Positions 51,380-61,239 are shown, numbered from the stretch's first letter. The stretch: 64,000 nucleotides of DNA from Comamonadaceae bacterium (GCA_947373185.1 CANBWP010000011.1:1-64000), one strand, 5' to 3'. The notes: generated by a model not told the origin, from the letters alone. A program made the numbers and translations.

Positions 51380-52495
51380 ATGGCAAAAGACGCACTCGTA
51401 TCGGAAGACCTCGCTTCCAAATTCGCAACTGAGAAAGAAACGCCTTACACCCGCTGGGTGAAAAATGAAGGCTTGGACATCATCAGTGCCCATTACATTC
51501 GCAGCTTGAACACTGTCGATTTGAAGCCTTGGGCTCGTCGCGGCGGCAAAGGTGTTTACATCAACCACGAAGCATCCCGCACGTCCAACGACTGCTACGT
51601 GTGCGAAATTGCGCCAGGCAAACAGCTCGAGCCACAGCGTCAAATCTTTGAAGAAATGATTTATGTGTTGTCTGGCCGTGGCTCCACCACGGTTTGGAAC
51701 GACCAAGGTCATCGCATCACATTTGAATGGCAAGCCGGCGCCTTGTTTGCGATTCCTTTGAACTGCATGCACCAGCACTTCAACGGCTCTGGCAAAGATG
51801 CCGCCCGTTTTGTGGCCGTGACCAATGGCCCACCCGTGATCAACTTGTATGAAGATTTGAACTTCGTGTTCAACACCCAGCACGACTTTGCCAATCGCTT
51901 CAACGGCGAGCCTGATTACTTCAGCGGCAAAGGTGAGCAAAAAGGTTTGCTGCTCGAAACCAATTTCGTGGCCGACGCCGTGAACTTGCCTTTGATCAGT
52001 GCCAAAGAACGCGGCGCCGGTGGTGGTCACATTCGTTTCAACATGGCGCGTGGCTCCATGAACAGCCACATTTCTCAGTTCCCCGTGGGCACCTACAAAA
52101 AGGCGCACTGCCATGGACCAGGCGCGCACGTGATCATTTTGAGCGGTGAAGGTTACAGCTTGATGTGGCCCGAAGGTGAAGAGCCCCGTCAATACGATTG
52201 GGAAGTGGGCGCCATGGTGGTGCCACCCAACATGTGGTTCCACCAGCACTTCAACACAGGCAACACGCCTGCACGATATCTCGCTTTCAAACACGAGGTG
52301 GTGTCGGTTCGAAATGCCCAGGGTGTGCCTAAGGCTTGGATCAGCCGCCGTGTGGGCGGTGACCAAATTGATTATGCTGACGAAAGCCAAGCAGTTCGCA
52401 CGCGCTTCTCAGACTCTCTGGCCAAGCATGGCATGGCGCCTCGCATGGAAGAGGCTTACGAAGCAGAACTGCCTACTTTGCCACCCAAGTCCTGA
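51380..52495 (+). CDS. Bicupin protein 3
   Basis: Two cupin cores ending in NCMHQHFN and NMWFHQHFN. Confidence 0.88.
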   Translation: MAKDALVSEDLASKFATEKETPYTRWVKNEGLDIISAHYIRSLNTVDLKPWARRGGKGVYINHEASRTSNDCYVCEIAPGKQLEPQRQIFEEMIYVLSGRGSTTVWNDQGHRITFEWQAGALFAIPLNCMHQHFNGSGKDAARFVAVTNGPPVINLYEDLNFVFNTQHDFANRFNGEPDYFSGKGEQKGLLLETNFVADAVNLPLISAKERGAGGGHIRFNMARGSMNSHISQFPVGTYKKAHCHGPGAHVIILSGEGYSLMWPEGEEPRQYDWEVGAMVVPPNMWFHQHFNTGNTPARYLAFKHEVVSVRNAQGVPKAWISRRVGGDQIDYADESQAVRTRFSDSLAKHGMAPRMEEAYEAELPTLPPKS

Positions 52496-52508
52496 TTGGA
52501 GATCACCC

Positions 52509-53576
52509 ATGAGCGTTTCTCGTTTTTCTCGTCGACAAATGATTCAAGCCGGCGCAGCATCTTTGGGTGCTGCCGCCTTGGGTCCTTTGATGGCGCAACC
52601 TTCAGCGGCCACCACAGCAGCCTTGGCTGCTTTGACGGGCGCAGAGCGCCTGAAGCGCTTGTCTGAAGGGGCCAAAAAAGAGGGCGTGGTGAGTGTTTAC
52701 ACCTCCATGCCACAAGACGACATGGGTGCCTTGGCGACCGCCTTTGAAGCCAAATACGGCGTCAAGGTCAAAGTCTGGCGCAGTGGTTCTGAAAAAATCT
52801 TGCAACGTGGTTTGTTGGAAGCCAAGGCCAACCGCTTTGAAGTGGATGTCTTTGAAACCAACAGTCCCGAGATGGAAGTGCTGTCTCGCGAGAAAGTTTT
52901 GATTGCGGCCAATTCACCGTTCCTCAGCGATCTGATTCCGCAGGCCATTCCTTCCCACAAAGAATGGATTGCCACGCGTTTGAACATTTTCACATGCGCC
53001 TACAACACGAAGTTGGTTCGCAAAGAAGATTTGCCCAAAACCTACCAAGATTTGCTGGACCCGAAGTGGAAAGGCAAGTTGTCGGTGGAAGCCGATGACA
53101 GCGATTGGTTGGCTGAAACCGTCATGAAAATGGGCGAAGAAAAAGGCATCGCCTTGTTCAAAGAAATTGCACGCAAGAATGCTGTTTCTGTTCGCAAAGG
53201 CCACACCTTGCTCGCCAACATGGTGGCTTCAGGTGAAGTGCCCGTTGCTTTGACTTTGTACAACTACAAAATTGAACAAATGAAAAATTCGGGCGCCAAT
53301 GTCGATTGGTTCTCTCTGGACCCTACCATTGCACGTCCCAACGCGAACGGTGTTGCCAAAAATGCGCCGCATCCTCACGCCGCCTTGTTGTTCCAAGACT
53401 TCGAGTTGTCAGAAGGACAGCAGATTTTAGGCAAGCGGGACTTCATTCCTACCAGCACCAAAGTGCCTTCTACTTTGAACAAAATGCCACTGACGTTTGC
53501 CAACCCCAAAACAACTTTGGACGATGGCCACAAGTGGAACAAAATTTACGACGAAGTCTTTAACCGCAAAGGTTAA
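52509..53576 (+). CDS. ABC transporter substrate-binding protein (Fe(III)-type family), Tat-like signal
   Basis: MSVSRFSRRQMIQAGAASLGAAALGPLMAQ; EGVVSVYTSMPQDDMGALATAFEAKYGVKVKVWRSGSEKILQR; KTYQDLLDPKWKGKL. Confidence 0.9.
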   Translation: MSVSRFSRRQMIQAGAASLGAAALGPLMAQPSAATTAALAALTGAERLKRLSEGAKKEGVVSVYTSMPQDDMGALATAFEAKYGVKVKVWRSGSEKILQRGLLEAKANRFEVDVFETNSPEMEVLSREKVLIAANSPFLSDLIPQAIPSHKEWIATRLNIFTCAYNTKLVRKEDLPKTYQDLLDPKWKGKLSVEADDSDWLAETVMKMGEEKGIALFKEIARKNAVSVRKGHTLLANMVASGEVPVALTLYNYKIEQMKNSGANVDWFSLDPTIARPNANGVAKNAPHPHAALLFQDFELSEGQQILGKRDFIPTSTKVPSTLNKMPLTFANPKTTLDDGHKWNKIYDEVFNRKG

Positions 53577-53627
53577 GCGCGTTGAGTGGCAGTGTTCACA
53601 AGGGTGTGAACCACACAGGAGATCCCC

Positions 53628-54668
53628 ATGATTCGCAAAGCATTTGTTTTGTTGGCGTGTGTGAGTGTTTGGGGGCTCAGTGCGCCTGCCTATGCTCAAA
53701 CCGATGTCAGTTTGTTGCGCAGTACCGCGCCAGATCGCGGTGCCAAATTGGCAGCCGCCGCCAAGGTAGAGGGCACCCTGACCCTCTACACCTCCATTGC
53801 AGAAAAAGACCTGAAGCCGCTGATCGAGCCGTTTGAGAAAAAATACGGCGTCAAAGTCAACACCTGGCGCGCCAGTGGCGACAGCGTCATGAACCGCACC
53901 CTGAATGAAACCAAGGCGAAGCGCTACAACGTGGACCTGGTGCATGCGGGTGCTGTGGAGCTGGAAGTGCTGCACCGTGAAAAAATGTTGCAAGCCGTGG
54001 CTTCCCCCCACTTTGTCGATTTGATGGCAGGCAGCGTGCCATCGCACAAAGAATATGCCACCACCATTTATTCCATGTGGGTGCAGGCATACAACACCGG
54101 TTCGGTTAAAAAATCGGAGTTGCCGAAAACCTACCAAGACCTGCTCGACCCCAAGTGGAAAGGTCGCCTGGGCTATGAGATTGAAAACATCGATTGGTTT
54201 GTGACCGTTGTGCAGTCCATGGGCGAAGCCAAAGGCTTGCAGTACTTCCGTGATTTGGCCACCACCAACGGCATCTCAGTCCGCAAAGGCCACACCAACC
54301 TCACCAACATGGTGGCGGCCGGTGAAGTGCCTGTGGCCCTGACGGTTTACAACTACATGCCCGAGCAGCTCAAGAAAAAAGGCGCGCCGATCGATTGGAC
54401 CGTGCTCCAACCTGCGGTGGTGCGTGGCAACGCGGTGGGCGTGATGAAGAACGCCAAGAACCCAGCGGCTGCCGCATTGTTCATGGATTACTTGTTGGGC
54501 GAAGGTCAGCAGGCGTATGCAGACCTCGAGTACCTGCCCGCCAACACCAAAATTGCCAGCAGTTTGCGCAACTACAAAATGTTGGTGGTGGACCCTGAAG
54601 AAAGCTTAGACCGCCGCGACAAATGGCGAAAGTTATACGACGAAATCATCATGCGTGGGAGCAAATAA
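53628..54668 (+). CDS. ABC transporter substrate-binding protein (Fe(III)-type family), second copy
   Basis: Sec-type signal; EGTLTLYTSIAEKDLKPLIEPFEKKYGVKVNTWRASGDSVMNR; KTYQDLLDPKWKGRLGYE. Confidence 0.9.
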   Translation: MIRKAFVLLACVSVWGLSAPAYAQTDVSLLRSTAPDRGAKLAAAAKVEGTLTLYTSIAEKDLKPLIEPFEKKYGVKVNTWRASGDSVMNRTLNETKAKRYNVDLVHAGAVELEVLHREKMLQAVASPHFVDLMAGSVPSHKEYATTIYSMWVQAYNTGSVKKSELPKTYQDLLDPKWKGRLGYEIENIDWFVTVVQSMGEAKGLQYFRDLATTNGISVRKGHTNLTNMVAAGEVPVALTVYNYMPEQLKKKGAPIDWTVLQPAVVRGNAVGVMKNAKNPAAAALFMDYLLGEGQQAYADLEYLPANTKIASSLRNYKMLVVDPEESLDRRDKWRKLYDEIIMRGSK

Positions 54669-55940
54669 ATGAGTACATCACAAGCTGCAGTGGCAGAGCC
54701 CACAACGTTGTCCAAATTGGACATTCGCAACATGGGCCTGATTACCTTGGGCCACTCGTTGACACACTGGTACCCTGCCACCTTTTTCATGCTCTTGCCG
54801 CTGATTGGCAATGAGATGGGCCTGACCTACAGCCAAATTGGCTTCATCATGACTTGCCAATACGCAGCAGGTGCCATTTCCAACGTGCCTGGCGGCATGT
54901 TGGTGGACATGTGGGGCAAGAAGGGTCAGTTGATGGCCCTTTCGCTTTTTTGGGTGGGCTTTCCCTACCTCATGATGGGTTTCAGTTCGCAGTATTGGAT
55001 GCTGCTGATATGCGTGATGCTGGTGGGCATTGGCAACAACCTGTGGCACCCCACCGCCATTCCCTTGCTGGGCAGCATGTTCCCCAAGCGCAAAGGCCTT
55101 GCCTTGTCTTTGCATGGCATGGGCGGCAATGTGGGTGATGCACTCGCCCCCTTGGCCGTGGGCGCGCTCTTGACCACCTTGTCATGGCGCGAAATTGTGG
55201 TGCTCAATGTGGTGCCCGGTGCCGCCATGTCCATGATGATTTTGTTTTTCTTGGGCACCATGACTTTTGCGCCTAAAAAGAGATCGGCCCCCATCGCAGA
55301 TTCGGCAGTGGCTGCCGCAGACGCTCAAGGTCAAAGCATGCGCAGTTATTTGCAAGGCGTGAAAGATTTGATGCGCACCCCGGGCCTGTTCTTGCTCACG
55401 CTGAGCTCTGGCTTTCGCTCGATGACACAAGGTACCTTGCTGACTTTCTTGCCCTTGTACTTGGCCAAAGAAATGCACTACGACGTCTTTTGGGTCGGTG
55501 CCGGTATGGCTTTGTTGCAACTGGCGGGTTTCATTGCGGCGCCGATTGCAGGCCACTTGTCCGACACCATGGGCCGCAAAACCATTTTGATGTCATCGTT
55601 TGGCATGAGCGGTGTGGTTTTGTTGATGATGACCTTTGTGGGTGGCTCGCCCTGGTTCGTGTTCTTGATTGCCGTGTTGGGATTCTTCCTGTATGCAGCA
55701 CGTCCCATCATGCAGGCGTGGATGTTGGAAGCCACGCCTAAAAACATGGGCGGTACCGCCATTGGTTTGATGTTTGGCATGCAGTCGGGCGCGCAAGCCG
55801 TGGCGCCAATCTTGGGCGGCATCGTGGCCGACCATTACGGCCTGTTGGCGGCCTTCTATTTGTTGGCGGCCACCATCATCATTGCCAACATCATGGTGGT
55901 TTGGATTCCTGCTCACTCAAAGGATGCTTCTCATGCCTGA
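54669..55940 (+). CDS. MFS transporter
   Basis: 12-TM pattern; DMWGKKGQL; GHLSDTMGRKTILM. Confidence 0.92.
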   Translation: MSTSQAAVAEPTTLSKLDIRNMGLITLGHSLTHWYPATFFMLLPLIGNEMGLTYSQIGFIMTCQYAAGAISNVPGGMLVDMWGKKGQLMALSLFWVGFPYLMMGFSSQYWMLLICVMLVGIGNNLWHPTAIPLLGSMFPKRKGLALSLHGMGGNVGDALAPLAVGALLTTLSWREIVVLNVVPGAAMSMMILFFLGTMTFAPKKRSAPIADSAVAAADAQGQSMRSYLQGVKDLMRTPGLFLLTLSSGFRSMTQGTLLTFLPLYLAKEMHYDVFWVGAGMALLQLAGFIAAPIAGHLSDTMGRKTILMSSFGMSGVVLLMMTFVGGSPWFVFLIAVLGFFLYAARPIMQAWMLEATPKNMGGTAIGLMFGMQSGAQAVAPILGGIVADHYGLLAAFYLLAATIIIANIMVVWIPAHSKDASHA

Positions 55941-57876
55941 TCCAGAAAATCAAACGCCATCCAAAGAACACCTGGAAAAACAAGTTGTCACGTCAGGGCG
56001 TAGAGATTTTCTGAAAGGCGTGGCCACTGCCTCGGCAGCAGGCGTGGCCATGGTGCAGCAAGCGCAAGCTGCCGCACCCGCCGCCCCAGCAGCGGCAAGC
56101 ACGCTGAGCCCTGCCGATGCCAAAGCCGTCGAGAGTGGCCGCTTGATTCCACGGCCCGGCTCAGACTTCATGGTCGATGTGATCAAAACATTGAACGTGG
56201 AATATGTCGCGGCCAATCCAGGGTCGAGTTTCAGGAGTTTGCACGAGTCGGTGGTCAACTACGGCGGCAACAAAAGCCCAGAGCTGATCACGTGCTTGCA
56301 TGAAGAGTCGGCCGTGGCCATTGCGCATGGCTATGCCAAAGCAGCTGGCAAACCGATGGCCGTCATGGCGCATGGCAGCGTGGGCTTTCAGCATGCGGCC
56401 ATGGGTGTGTACAACGCATGGTGCGATCGGGTGCCGGTCATCATGATTGGTGGCAATGGCATTGATGCCGACAAGCGGCGTCCGGGCACGGAGTGGTCGC
56501 ACTCGGTGCAAGACCCTGCGTTGTTGCTGCGCGATTACATCAAGTGGGATGACGCCCCAGGCTCTTTGCAACACTTTGCCGAATCAACTGTGCGCGCCTA
56601 TCGCGTGGCCACCACAGGCCAGATGGGCCCGGTGGTCATCATGGCCGACATTGATTTGCAAGAAGACGCCATTCACGGCAAGCCGCCCACCATTCCCAAG
56701 TTGCAACCGGCTTTGCCGATTCAAGGCGACACGGGCTCTTTGCAAGAGGCCGCCAAGCTGCTGCTCAATGCCAAGAACCCCGTCATCATTGCTGATCGCG
56801 CGGCGCGAAATCAGGATGGCGTGAAAGCCTTGGTGAGCTTGGCAGAAAGCTTGCAGGCCCCCGTGATTGATTTGGGTGGCCGCATGAACTTCCCCAACAC
56901 GCACCACCTGTGCCTCAGTGATTTGAAGCGTCCTTTGGTGCGCGATGCCGATGTCATTTTGATGTTGGAAGTGGCCGATCCTTGGGGCCAAGTGAATGCA
57001 CTCAGCGATCCCTTCAAGACCGTTCGTTCTGAGTCCAAGCCCGATGTCAAAGTCATCACCATTGGCATGAACGATGTGTCCATCCGCTCCAACTACCAAG
57101 ACTTCCAAAGATTCTTGTCGGTCGAGATGGCCATCCCGGGTGAGGCGCAAGCCTCGATGCCAGTCATCACTGAGTACATTCAAAAGAACGCCACAGCCGC
57201 CCAAAAGGCCGTGTTTGAAGCCCGTCGTGAGCCCATGAAGAAGCGCTGGGCCAAACAGTTGCAGGACGCCAAAGAAGGCGCTGCTTTGGGCTGGGACGCG
57301 TCACCCATCAGCACGGCCCGATTGGCCATGGAAACCTTTGAAGTGATCAAAAATGAGCCTTGGTGTTTGGCCGTGAGTGACCGCATTGCGTGGGCACGCA
57401 AGTTGTGGCCCACCACAGAGTTTCATCAAATGCTGGGTGGCTCGGGTGGACAAGGTGTGGGTTACGGCTTGCCAGCTTCTGTGGGCGCTGCCTTGGCCAA
57501 TAAATCCTTGGGCCGCATGACGGTGACGTTTCAGCCCGATGGTGATTTGCTCTACGCGCCTGGCGCATTGTGGACTGCAGCGCATCACAAAATTCCCTTG
57601 CTCATGGTGATGCACAACAATGGCGGCTACTACCAAGAAGTGATGCACTTGCAGCGCATGGCTTCGATGCACAACCGCCGCACCGATCAAGCGTGGATTG
57701 GCAACAGTTTGCGAAACCCCGACATTGACTTTGCAAAAATTGCGCAGGGCATGGGTGTTTGGGCAGAGGGTCCCATCAAGGACCCCTCTCAGCTCAAGGG
57801 CGCATTGCAGCGGGCATTGGCAGAAGTCAAACAAGGACGTCCTGCACTCTTGGATGTGGTGTGTCAGGCGCGTTGA
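55933..57876 (+). CDS. Thiamine pyrophosphate-dependent enzyme with Tat-like signal
   Basis: SGRRDFLKGVATASAAGVAMVQQAQAA; catalytic-Glu region CLHEESAVAIAHGYAKAAGKP; ThDP-binding-like PDGDLLYAPGALWTAAHHKIPLLMVMHNNGGYY. Confidence 0.88.
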   Translation: MPDPENQTPSKEHLEKQVVTSGRRDFLKGVATASAAGVAMVQQAQAAAPAAPAAASTLSPADAKAVESGRLIPRPGSDFMVDVIKTLNVEYVAANPGSSFRSLHESVVNYGGNKSPELITCLHEESAVAIAHGYAKAAGKPMAVMAHGSVGFQHAAMGVYNAWCDRVPVIMIGGNGIDADKRRPGTEWSHSVQDPALLLRDYIKWDDAPGSLQHFAESTVRAYRVATTGQMGPVVIMADIDLQEDAIHGKPPTIPKLQPALPIQGDTGSLQEAAKLLLNAKNPVIIADRAARNQDGVKALVSLAESLQAPVIDLGGRMNFPNTHHLCLSDLKRPLVRDADVILMLEVADPWGQVNALSDPFKTVRSESKPDVKVITIGMNDVSIRSNYQDFQRFLSVEMAIPGEAQASMPVITEYIQKNATAAQKAVFEARREPMKKRWAKQLQDAKEGAALGWDASPISTARLAMETFEVIKNEPWCLAVSDRIAWARKLWPTTEFHQMLGGSGGQGVGYGLPASVGAALANKSLGRMTVTFQPDGDLLYAPGALWTAAHHKIPLLMVMHNNGGYYQEVMHLQRMASMHNRRTDQAWIGNSLRNPDIDFAKIAQGMGVWAEGPIKDPSQLKGALQRALAEVKQGRPALLDVVCQAR

Positions 57877-58002
57877 CCTGCTGGCTGCTGCGCTGAGTTC
57901 TTCGCAGTAGATGTAAAGTCTTTGCAAATTTACGTTGGCGTGACAAGGCCCCGTCTTGCCGCGCTAAGATGGGCCTTGCTCAAACATCGAGGTCTTGACA
58001 CC

Positions 58003-58563
58003 ATGGACGCTTTCCTTTGGATGAAACAGAACAAGTTGCTGCTTGTGATCATGCTCAGTTTGAGCGGGGTCAATGCCTTTGCCCAATTTGGGGGTGGCAT
58101 GGGAGGGATGGGCGGTATGGGTGGCAAAAGATCAGGGGGGTACGAGCGATCAGGCCGAGGTGAAAACCCAAGAAGCCAGAATTCGGAAACCCCCATGCTC
58201 ACGCTGAACAATTCTGATCAACTTTTGACGCGGTTGGGTACCTTGCAGTTTGATTTGAAAATGACGGAAGCGCAATTGCAACCGTGGTTGTTGTTCGAAG
58301 GCAAGGTGAGAACTTACATTGAAGACTTGGAACGCGAAAAAATCAAATCCATTCCTGTTCCAGCCGGCGAGGTGCAAGCAGCAGGCTTTCTGACAGGCAT
58401 GGCCTACCTCAGCAAGATGGTGGATTCTGTGCGCAATCGCTACGCAGATTTAGAAGACATAGAAGCAGCGGCCAAAGGTTTGCACCTCATCTTGACGCCT
58501 GCTCAAAAGATTATTTTTGATGCACGCATTCCGTCTATCTTGGTCAAAGACATTGGCCGCTGA
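58003..58563 (+). CDS. Exported Spy/CpxP-like protein (LTXXQ-type)
   Basis: Signal peptide; Gly/Met-rich GGGMGGMGGMGGKR; MTEAQLQPW ... LTPAQKIIFDARIP. Confidence 0.65.
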   Translation: MDAFLWMKQNKLLLVIMLSLSGVNAFAQFGGGMGGMGGMGGKRSGGYERSGRGENPRSQNSETPMLTLNNSDQLLTRLGTLQFDLKMTEAQLQPWLLFEGKVRTYIEDLEREKIKSIPVPAGEVQAAGFLTGMAYLSKMVDSVRNRYADLEDIEAAAKGLHLILTPAQKIIFDARIPSILVKDIGR

Positions 58564-59942
58564 TGGAAGACAATGCGAACGGAAAAACCTTGCGGCATTC
58601 TGCTTTGAAATTCAACTTCGGCGTTGTGCACGGATGCAATTTGTTTGACGATGGACAGTCCCAATCCACAACCACTGCCGTCGATGCCTGCGATGTGATG
58701 GAAACGATCAAAAATAGTGGGCAGCTCAGTGGCTGGAATGCCCATGCCGCTGTCTTCAACTTCTAGGAAAGCGGCGCCATTCAGGATGCCACATTTCACA
58801 GTGACAACGCTGCCCTCTGGCGTGTAACGCAGCGCATTGTCAATTAAGTTGCCAATGGCCTCTTGAAGCATCCAAGACAAACCTGAAACATGGACTTCTG
58901 AGATTTCAAACCCCAAATCAATTTGTTTAGCCAACGCACGGTCGATGAACATAGAGGCCGAGCGTTCAATCACATCGGCAAGTCGAACTTGCTCGAAGCT
59001 GTCAGTCAGTGACATGGCGCTTTCAGTGCGCGCATAGCTGAGCAATTGACTGAGCAGATGTTCAATCCGTGTGGTGGCTTCTTCAATGTTCTCTTTTCGC
59101 GCTGGGTGCTGGCCAAAAATACCTTCAGCCACAGCAAGATCAATTTGAGTTTGCAAGCCTGCAAGGGGTGTGCGAAGCTGATGCGCAGCATCGGCAATGA
59201 AGCGTTGTTGAATGGCATTTGACTCGCGAAGCAGGTGAAACAATTCGTTCAATCGCTTGAGCAGGGGCCTTAGCTCGAAAGGGTTTTGCGCCAGTTCAAG
59301 TTCGCGCAAATCATTGACGGACCTGCTGGCTATTTCTTTTTCCAGTGTGTGAAGTGGCTCGAGGCCCTTGCGAACACCCCAAAGCACAGCCAGAAGAACG
59401 GTGAGCATGACCAGCAAATTGGGAACGACCATGGCCGTCAAAAATTTGTGGCTGGATTGCTCGCGTTTTTGGATGGTCTCAACAACTTGAATCAGCAAAT
59501 CCGAGTCATGAAGTTGGATTTGATGGTGGGCAATTCTGACGGGTTGTTGGCGATAGCTGCCATCGAGGAACGTCACGATGCGATGATCGACTTGCGATTG
59601 GACGGGCAATGCCGCGTCACCGAGCAAAGTCGTGCCGTCCGTATTGCGCACAGAGAAATAAAGTTTGTCAGGCGCATTGCTCAAAATCATCGCTTCAGAT
59701 TCGGCGGCCAAATTGAGATTAGACAGGGAAGGCTGCTTGCGTATGAGTTCTTCTAAGTCGTAAACAACGTCTGCCAATGCCACATCGTGCGCTGAATTGG
59801 CAGTTTGTTTGGCCACCACATAGTCCCAAATGCAGCTGATGCAAAAAATCACCATGAGTGGAATGCTCAGTGAAACGATCAGCCTTTGGTTCAAGCCCCA
59901 AGGTTGGATGTGGGACAACAGCTTCGAAAATTTAAGGCGCAT
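58503..59942 (-). CDS. Two-component sensor histidine kinase
   Basis: H-box RFIADAAHQLRTPLAGLQTQ; N-box NLIDNALRYTP; VEDSGMGIP; GSGCGLGLSIVKQI. Confidence 0.93.
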   Translation of the reverse strand: MRLKFSKLLSHIQPWGLNQRLIVSLSIPLMVIFCISCIWDYVVAKQTANSAHDVALADVVYDLEELIRKQPSLSNLNLAAESEAMILSNAPDKLYFSVRNTDGTTLLGDAALPVQSQVDHRIVTFLDGSYRQQPVRIAHHQIQLHDSDLLIQVVETIQKREQSSHKFLTAMVVPNLLVMLTVLLAVLWGVRKGLEPLHTLEKEIASRSVNDLRELELAQNPFELRPLLKRLNELFHLLRESNAIQQRFIADAAHQLRTPLAGLQTQIDLAVAEGIFGQHPARKENIEEATTRIEHLLSQLLSYARTESAMSLTDSFEQVRLADVIERSASMFIDRALAKQIDLGFEISEVHVSGLSWMLQEAIGNLIDNALRYTPEGSVVTVKCGILNGAAFLEVEDSGMGIPATELPTIFDRFHHIAGIDGSGCGLGLSIVKQIASVHNAEVEFQSRMPQGFSVRIVFHQRPMSLTKIDGMRASKIIF

Positions 59943-60600
59943 CGACTCTGTATCCAATCCCGCGAATGGTTCGGATGCTCACAGCGGCGTGCGCCAGTTT
60001 GCTGCGCAGCCTCGAAATATGAACTTCAATGGCATTGGGGGTGATGTCCTTGTCCCACCCCGCAACGCTTTGCAGCAAGCGGTCTTTGCTGACCACAGAT
60101 GGCGATGCCATGAGCAATATTTCCAAAAGGCCCCACTCACGTTTTGTCAGGTCCAGTTGGATGTTTTCTTTGTAGGTGGCGGTGCGAGTGAGGGTGTCAA
60201 GTTTGAGCTCTCCGTGGCGAATGCAGGCATCCGCCTTGTCGTGCGAGCGCCTGAGCAAAGCCCGAATTCGTGCGCCCAATTCAGGCAAGCGAAATGGTTT
60301 TGTCATGTAGTCATCTGCGCCAGCATCTAAGCCAAGCACGGTGTCTTCCATGGTGCCCCGAGCCGTCAGCATGAGCACTGGAAGGGTGTTGCCCATCGCT
60401 CGGAGTTGGGCAACAAATGAAAGGCCGCTTGCTTTTGGCAAGCCAATGTCGACAACCGCAATGTCAAACATTTCAGAGTTCATGATGATGCTGGCCTCTT
60501 CCGCTGACCTGGCCAGATCGACGGTGTACTGCAATTGCTGCAGTCCCTGTTTCAGGCCTTTGGCAACGAGGTCATCGTCTTCCACAATGAGTACGCGCAT
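59932..60600 (-). CDS. OmpR-family response regulator
   Basis: MRVLIVEDDDLVAKGLKQGL; DIGLPKASGLSF; C-terminal winged helix RLRSKLAHAAVSIRTIRGIGYRVDAP. Confidence 0.95.
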   Translation of the reverse strand: MRVLIVEDDDLVAKGLKQGLQQLQYTVDLARSAEEASIIMNSEMFDIAVVDIGLPKASGLSFVAQLRAMGNTLPVLMLTARGTMEDTVLGLDAGADDYMTKPFRLPELGARIRALLRRSHDKADACIRHGELKLDTLTRTATYKENIQLDLTKREWGLLEILLMASPSVVSKDRLLQSVAGWDKDITPNAIEVHISRLRSKLAHAAVSIRTIRGIGYRVDAP

Positions 60601-60612
60601 GGTGTCCTTGGG

Positions 60613-61194
60613 TCAAAGTTGTCTATGTGAGTCGACGCGGAGTTCATCTGGCGAATGCCCGCCCGCAGGCTCTTTGTGTGCGATGCCATAGTGACAATCG
60701 ATGCACGTTTTTTCGCCTGAGCGTAATTTTTGATGCTGTTTCTGTGCGGTCTTGCCCTGTTGTTCGGGATCCATCGTCGCGACGTCGTGACAATTTCTGC
60801 ACTCTTGCGAGTCTGTCGCTTTCATGTGTTGCCAAACACGTTGCGCCAATTCAAGCCGATGGGCTTCAAACTTGGCGGGTGTATCAATGGCACCTGTGAA
60901 GTGTTTGTAGAGGTCGTTGGACGCTTCAATTTTGCGAATGAGGGTGCCAACAAAATCATGGGGGACGTGGCAATCAGAACAAATGGCCTTGACGCCCGTC
61001 CTGTTTTTGGCATGAATGGTGTCTTTGTACTCCTTGTAATTGTTGTCCTTCATCTCATGACAGGAAATGCAGAAGCTCAAGGTGTTGGTGCGATCAAGCA
61101 CATTTTTTCCTGCCAGCAGGAGCGCTGCCCCCAATGCAATGAAGCACATTGCAAAGTAGAAAATTCTTTTCGCGGTACTGGCGTTTCGGCGCAT
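60613..61194 (-). CDS. NapC/NirT-type membrane-anchored tetrahaem cytochrome c
   Basis: N-terminal TM anchor plus four CxxCH: CISCH, CSDCH, CRNCH, CIDCH. Confidence 0.9.
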   Translation of the reverse strand: MRRNASTAKRIFYFAMCFIALGAALLLAGKNVLDRTNTLSFCISCHEMKDNNYKEYKDTIHAKNRTGVKAICSDCHVPHDFVGTLIRKIEASNDLYKHFTGAIDTPAKFEAHRLELAQRVWQHMKATDSQECRNCHDVATMDPEQQGKTAQKQHQKLRSGEKTCIDCHYGIAHKEPAGGHSPDELRVDSHRQL

Positions 61195-61239
61195 TCAATG
61201 ACTTTCAGTGATCAGATCGAAGATCTTTGAACACAGAGG

